A DNA stretch of 64,000 nt. Source: Pseudomonas synxantha BG33R. GTDB lineage: Bacteria; Pseudomonadota; Gammaproteobacteria; Pseudomonadales; Pseudomonadaceae. The stretch lies in contig NZ_CM001514.1 of the NCBI RefSeq assembly GCF_000263715.2, forward strand, positions 1,784,936 through 1,848,935. The letters are read 5' to 3'. Each line of letters opens with the position of its first letter. Position 1 is the first letter of the stretch. The notes under the pieces were generated by a model. The model worked only from the letters and a program-made list of their open reading frames with translations, searched no databases and was not told the DNA's origin. Shown piece by piece: positions 61,346-64,000 of this stretch. The position numbers and the translations under genes are program-made.

Positions 61346-61744
61346 TCAGGGCTTCTCGCCTTTGAGCCGGCGCAGGCTGATGTCGGCCAGGCAACTTCCC
61401 AACTCGCCCAGGTGGTCGATCACCGAGTGCACGCCCAGGCCATAGAGCGCCACCGTCGCCTTGCCACGCTTGTATTCGCGTTGCTGCGCGGTCAGTGCCT
61501 GCCATTGCGCGGGTGACAGGCCGCACAGCGAGCCACAGGAGGCCAGGCCGATAGTCCACAACCCGGCATTCAAGCCCGATTGCAGCAGGCGCGGCTCGCC
61601 GCTGACCAGCACGCAGCCTTCCAGGCGCTCAATGTTCAACTCCATCAAGGCTTGCCAGCAGGCGTGGGGCGCGGGCCAGCGGATGGAGGAGGGCGAAGCG
61701 GCCTTGATCCAGCTCGGCAGGCTGGCGGAAAGGGGCGTGGTCAC
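61346..61744 (-). CDS. HAD-like protein, C-terminal piece (probable frameshift)
   Basis: This 132-residue frame starts at GTG 61744, overlapping the stop of the preceding frame (GTGA). It looks like the C-terminal half of a phosphonoacetaldehyde-hydrolase-like HAD protein: GCVLVSGEPRLLQSGLNAGLWTIGLASCGSLCGLSPAQWQALTAQQR, the family's NAGxWTxG segment. Adding one C to the C run before the junction would join the two frames as ...DELPPSVTTPLSA..., so they are probably one broken gene. Confidence 0.6.
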   Translation of the reverse strand: MTTPLSASLPSWIKAASPSSIRWPAPHACWQALMELNIERLEGCVLVSGEPRLLQSGLNAGLWTIGLASCGSLCGLSPAQWQALTAQQREYKRGKATVALYGLGVHSVIDHLGELGSCLADISLRRLKGEKP

Positions 61745-61953
61745 GGAGGGGGCAGTTCATCCAGCCAGGCGCAGGGCACGCCTTGTTCTTTCAGGCTACG
61801 CAGAACTTTCAGTGCGCCAGGCGTGGCTTCGGCGTCGGGGGAGGGCGAGTCGCCGCGGGCCTGGGAACCAAAATCCACCAGGCAGCCACTCAGGCCAAAT
61901 AACACGGCAGTCAGCGAGGGGGCGGTGGTGACGGCAATCTCGGCGTGTGGCAT
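61741..61953 (-). CDS. HAD-like protein, N-terminal piece (probable frameshift)
   Basis: The 70-residue frame (MPHAEIAVTTAPSLTAVLFGLSGCLVDFGSQ...) resembles a HAD core start, but reads FGLSGCLVDFG where active HAD enzymes have FDxDGTLxD, so both catalytic Asp residues are missing. It ends ...WLDELPPP at a stop in a C-rich stretch and the rest of the domain follows in another frame. ATG 61953 is the likely start; the frame extends to 61995 without support. Confidence 0.6.
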   Translation of the reverse strand: MPHAEIAVTTAPSLTAVLFGLSGCLVDFGSQARGDSPSPDAEATPGALKVLRSLKEQGVPCAWLDELPPP

Positions 61954-62081
61954 CTGAACGTCCCTGAAATAGCAACCACGATATCGGGGCGCCATGACAA
62001 GGGCATGACACTGTCGATATGTGTAGGAAATTTGTTCATTTTAAGTAAGTCGTTTCGTTGTGGCTGCCTAAACACACACTT

Positions 62082-62098
62082 CCGTCATATACTGACGG
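62082..62098. promoter_or_regulatory. Palindrome over a possible mlaA promoter
   Basis: CCGTCA (62082-62087), TATAC and TGACGG (62093-62098) form a perfect inverted repeat that includes TATACT (62088-62093), a good -10 box, 51-56 bp upstream of the start. No clear -35 is seen. Confidence 0.4.
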
Positions 62099-62148
62099 CC
62101 TTATTCAGGGCATAGCGCCCATGACAGACCATTCAAGGAGCAAAAGCT

Positions 62149-62838
62149 ATGCGCTGGAGCCACTACTTCGCTCAGCTATCGGTGTGTGCCACCATCCTGT
62201 TGGCACCGTTCGCCGCTCAAGCCGCGTCGGAAGATGATCCATGGGAAAGCGTCAACCGCCCGATCTTCACCTTCAACGACACCGTTGATACCTACGCCCT
62301 CAAGCCGATCGCCCAGGGCTATCAGTTCGTCACCCCGCAGTTTGTGCAGGACGGCGTTCACAACTTCTTCCGCAACATCGGCGATGTCGGCAACCTGGCC
62401 AACAACGTGCTGCAACTCAAGCCGCACAATGCCGGTGTCGACACCGCTCGCCTGTTGGTCAACACCACCTTTGGCGTGCTGGGCTTTATCGATGTCGGCA
62501 CCAAAATGGGGCTGCAGCGCAGCGACGAAGACTTCGGCCAGACCCTCGGCTACTGGGGCGTCGGCAGCGGTCCCTACGTGATGATCCCCTTGCTGGGCCC
62601 AAGCACCTTGCGTGATGCGCCGTCCAAGTACGTCGACAGCTACACCCAGCCGTACCGCTACATGAACGACATCGGCTGGCGTAACAGCACCTTCGGCCTC
62701 AACGTCGTTGACGTGCGCGCCAGCCTGCTCGACAGCGAGAAGCTGATCAGCGGCGACAAGTACACCTTTATCCGTAACGCCTACCTGCAGAACCGTGAGT
62801 TCAAGGTCAAGGACGGCAAGGTTGTCGACGACTTTTAA
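62149..62838 (+). CDS. mlaA: MlaA family outer-membrane lipid asymmetry protein
   Basis: The 229-residue protein removes misplaced phospholipids from the outer leaflet of the outer membrane. It has a signal peptide (MRWSHYFAQLSVCATILLAP, ending AAQA), then EDDPWESVNRPIFTFNDTVD and FFRNIGDVGNLANNVLQLKP, signature MlaA regions, and GVGSGPYVMIPLLGPSTLRDA. Unlike E. coli MlaA, no standard lipobox (L-A/S-G/A-C) is visible, so it may not be lipidated here. Confidence 0.9.
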   Translation: MRWSHYFAQLSVCATILLAPFAAQAASEDDPWESVNRPIFTFNDTVDTYALKPIAQGYQFVTPQFVQDGVHNFFRNIGDVGNLANNVLQLKPHNAGVDTARLLVNTTFGVLGFIDVGTKMGLQRSDEDFGQTLGYWGVGSGPYVMIPLLGPSTLRDAPSKYVDSYTQPYRYMNDIGWRNSTFGLNVVDVRASLLDSEKLISGDKYTFIRNAYLQNREFKVKDGKVVDDF

Positions 62839-63170
62839 GCCGTGACATCTTGAAATGAAATAAGGCGGCCTCTTGATGGTCGCCTTTTTTATGGGTGCCA
62901 CAACCTTACTTTGTGTTGTGGTCCAAGCGGTTCTTATAACTCCCGGTGATTTGCAGGGTAAAGACGCCCGGCGACCATCGCCATGAGCTTGAAACCCCTC
63001 ACGGATGGGAGTACCGTCTGCGCCTTAGAAGGGCACCTCTGCTTTACCGTTGTGCATGGGCGAAATCCCAATGCTTTGTAGGACAGAGAGGCTAGAAAGC
63101 GAATCCAGTACGTGAGCCCGGCCATTGCCGAGCCGCCTACGCCAACCTAATTCTGGCGCCGTTTGCCCAC
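62839..63170. other. Gene-free 332-bp region before the RssB-like gene
   Basis: After the mlaA terminator there is a CCACAAC/GTTGTGG inverted repeat (62898-62904 with 62915-62921) and about 250 bp without a convincing gene. It could contain a long leader or a small RNA. In P. aeruginosa I recall a PilZ gene between mlaA (vacJ) and the rssB-like gene; no such frame is present here. Confidence 0.5.
62862..62890 (+). terminator. Terminator after mlaA
   Basis: GGCGGCC (62864-62870) pairs with GGTCGCC (62878-62884), with one G-U pair, followed by TTTTTT. It lies 25 bp past the mlaA stop. Confidence 0.8.
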
Positions 63171-64000
63171 ATGCAAAAAACCAGTGCCACGCTGCTGATA
63201 ATCGATGACGACGAAGTAGTGCGCGCGAGCCTCGCGGCCTACTTGGAAGACAGTGGCTTCAGCGTCCTGCAGGCCAGTAATGGCCAACAGGGTCTCCAGG
63301 TATTCGAGCGCGACAAGCCCGACCTTGTGATCTGCGACCTGCGCATGCCCCAGATGGGCGGCCTGGAGCTGATTCGCCAGGTGACCGAGCTTGCCCCGCA
63401 AACGCCGGTGATTGTCGTGTCCGGTGCCGGTGTCATGAACGACGCCGTCGAAGCCCTGCGCCTGGGCGCTGCCGATTACCTGATCAAGCCCCTGGAAGAC
63501 CTGGCCGTGCTGGAGCACTCGGTGCGCCGCGCCCTGGACCGTGCACGCCTGCTCCTGGAAAACCAGCGCTACCGCGAAAAGCTCGAGACCGCCAACCGCG
63601 AGCTCGAAGCCAGCCTGAACCTGCTGCAGGAAGACCAGAACGCCGGTCGCCAGGTACAGATGAACATGCTGCCGGTGAGCCCCTGGAGCATCGACGAGTT
63701 CAAGTTTGCCCACCAGATCATCCCGTCGTTGTACCTGTCGGGTGATTTTGTCGATTATTTCCGTGTGGATGAGCGACGTGTGGCGTTCTACCTGGCCGAC
63801 GTTTCCGGCCATGGCGCTTCTTCTGCCTTTGTGACCGTGTTGTTGAAGTTCATGACCACGCGGCTGTTGTTCGAGTCCAAGCGCAATGGCACCTTGCCGG
63901 AGTTCACCCCCTCCGAAGTGCTGGGCCACATCAACCGGGGCCTGATCAGCTGCAAGCTGGGCAAGCACGTGACGATGGTCGGCGGCGTGATCGACGAAGA
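63171..64000 (+). CDS. RssB-like response regulator with PP2C-type phosphatase domain, 3' end cut by window
   Basis: Open to the window end, with 276 codons visible. The receiver domain (residues 1-120) has the acidic pocket IIDDDEVVRAS, phospho-acceptor Asp56 in DLVICDLRMPQMGG and DYLIKPLED. A coiled coil follows (LENQRYREKLETANRELEASLNLLQED), then a PPM phosphatase-like domain beginning FKFAHQIIPSLYLSGDFVDYFRVDERRVAFYLADVSGHGASSAFVT, where the Asp residues of GDFVD and DVSGHG fit metal ligands. This is the pseudomonad RssB type, an anti-sigma-factor-antagonist-related regulator; it may act on RpoS or an anti-anti-sigma factor (inference). ATG 63171 is the only good start. Confidence 0.88.
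   Translation, partial: MQKTSATLLIIDDDEVVRASLAAYLEDSGFSVLQASNGQQGLQVFERDKPDLVICDLRMPQMGGLELIRQVTELAPQTPVIVVSGAGVMNDAVEALRLGAADYLIKPLEDLAVLEHSVRRALDRARLLLENQRYREKLETANRELEASLNLLQEDQNAGRQVQMNMLPVSPWSIDEFKFAHQIIPSLYLSGDFVDYFRVDERRVAFYLADVSGHGASSAFVTVLLKFMTTRLLFESKRNGTLPEFTPSEVLGHINRGLISCKLGKHVTMVGGVIDE

Noticed and set aside
62934..63125. 63-residue minus-strand frame in the mlaA-rssB gap
   Set aside because: No ribosome site, homology signature or codon bias; considered chance.

Overview
The window is chromosomal DNA of a fluorescent pseudomonad, most likely of the Pseudomonas fluorescens group. The basis is the high-GC coding pattern, the gene content (fadBA, topA, lexA-sulA, psrA, nagZ, mfd, sthA, lolCDE, copper two-component system, queF, mlaA), and many short extragenic palindromes of the GTGGGAGCTGGCTTGCC type. 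Several blocks match, from memory, the P. aeruginosa gene order (fadBA-DUF1653-topA-sulA-lexA-psrA-nagZ; csiV-mfd-gap; sthA-PilZ-lolCDE; cupredoxin-queF-DUF4404-HAD-mlaA-rssB-like). No rRNA, tRNA, prophage, transposase or CRISPR array was seen.

Layout. 1-5.9 kb: ParB-like gene (5' end outside the window), spermidine-synthase-like methyltransferase, small proline-rich exported protein, oligopeptidase B, a membrane protein, YafJ-type amidotransferase, DUF2937 protein. 5.9-9.4 kb: LysR regulator divergent from the pxpABC 5-oxoprolinase operon. 9.4-15.3 kb: a long dispersed repeat, a VWA/MoxR pair, a DUF748 protein, cysK and an LpxO-type hydroxylase. 15.5-22.8 kb: acnA divergent from rlmM, then tusA, a MATE exporter, pdxB and a small conserved protein. 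23-30.2 kb: MsbA-like ABC exporter, lytic transglycosylase slt, ABC-F protein uup, a universal stress protein and a small membrane-anchored protein. 30.7-42 kb: fadBA, DUF1653, topA, the second copy of the long repeat, two small conserved genes, sulA-lexA divergent from psrA, then nagZ. 42-53.8 kb: SWIM/SNF2 helicase, csiV and mfd, divergent from a long GAPDH, then sthA, a glycerophosphodiesterase and a PilZ-like protein. 53.9-64 kb: lolCDE, a copper-type sensor/regulator pair divergent from a cupredoxin, queF, DUF4404, an apparently frameshifted HAD-like gene, mlaA and the start of an RssB-like regulator.

Most genes are core functions: fatty-acid beta-oxidation and its PsrA control, SOS response, DNA topology and repair, lipoprotein export and outer-membrane lipid asymmetry, cell-wall recycling, cysteine and PLP synthesis, and redox balance. 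The sequence itself shows good regulatory sites: twin LexA boxes before lexA, two overlapping PsrA-type operators before psrA and one before fadBA, and a copper-box-like site between the copper regulator and the cupredoxin.

No clearly new defence or biosynthetic system is visible. The least explained items are a structured repeat of about 400 bp present twice (one copy nested among short palindromes), paired palindromes in the acnA/rlmM promoter region, a perfect 18-bp inverted repeat in the nagZ leader, a terminator-like hairpin inside lolCDE, the HAD frameshift, and a 332-bp gene-free gap before the RssB-like gene.
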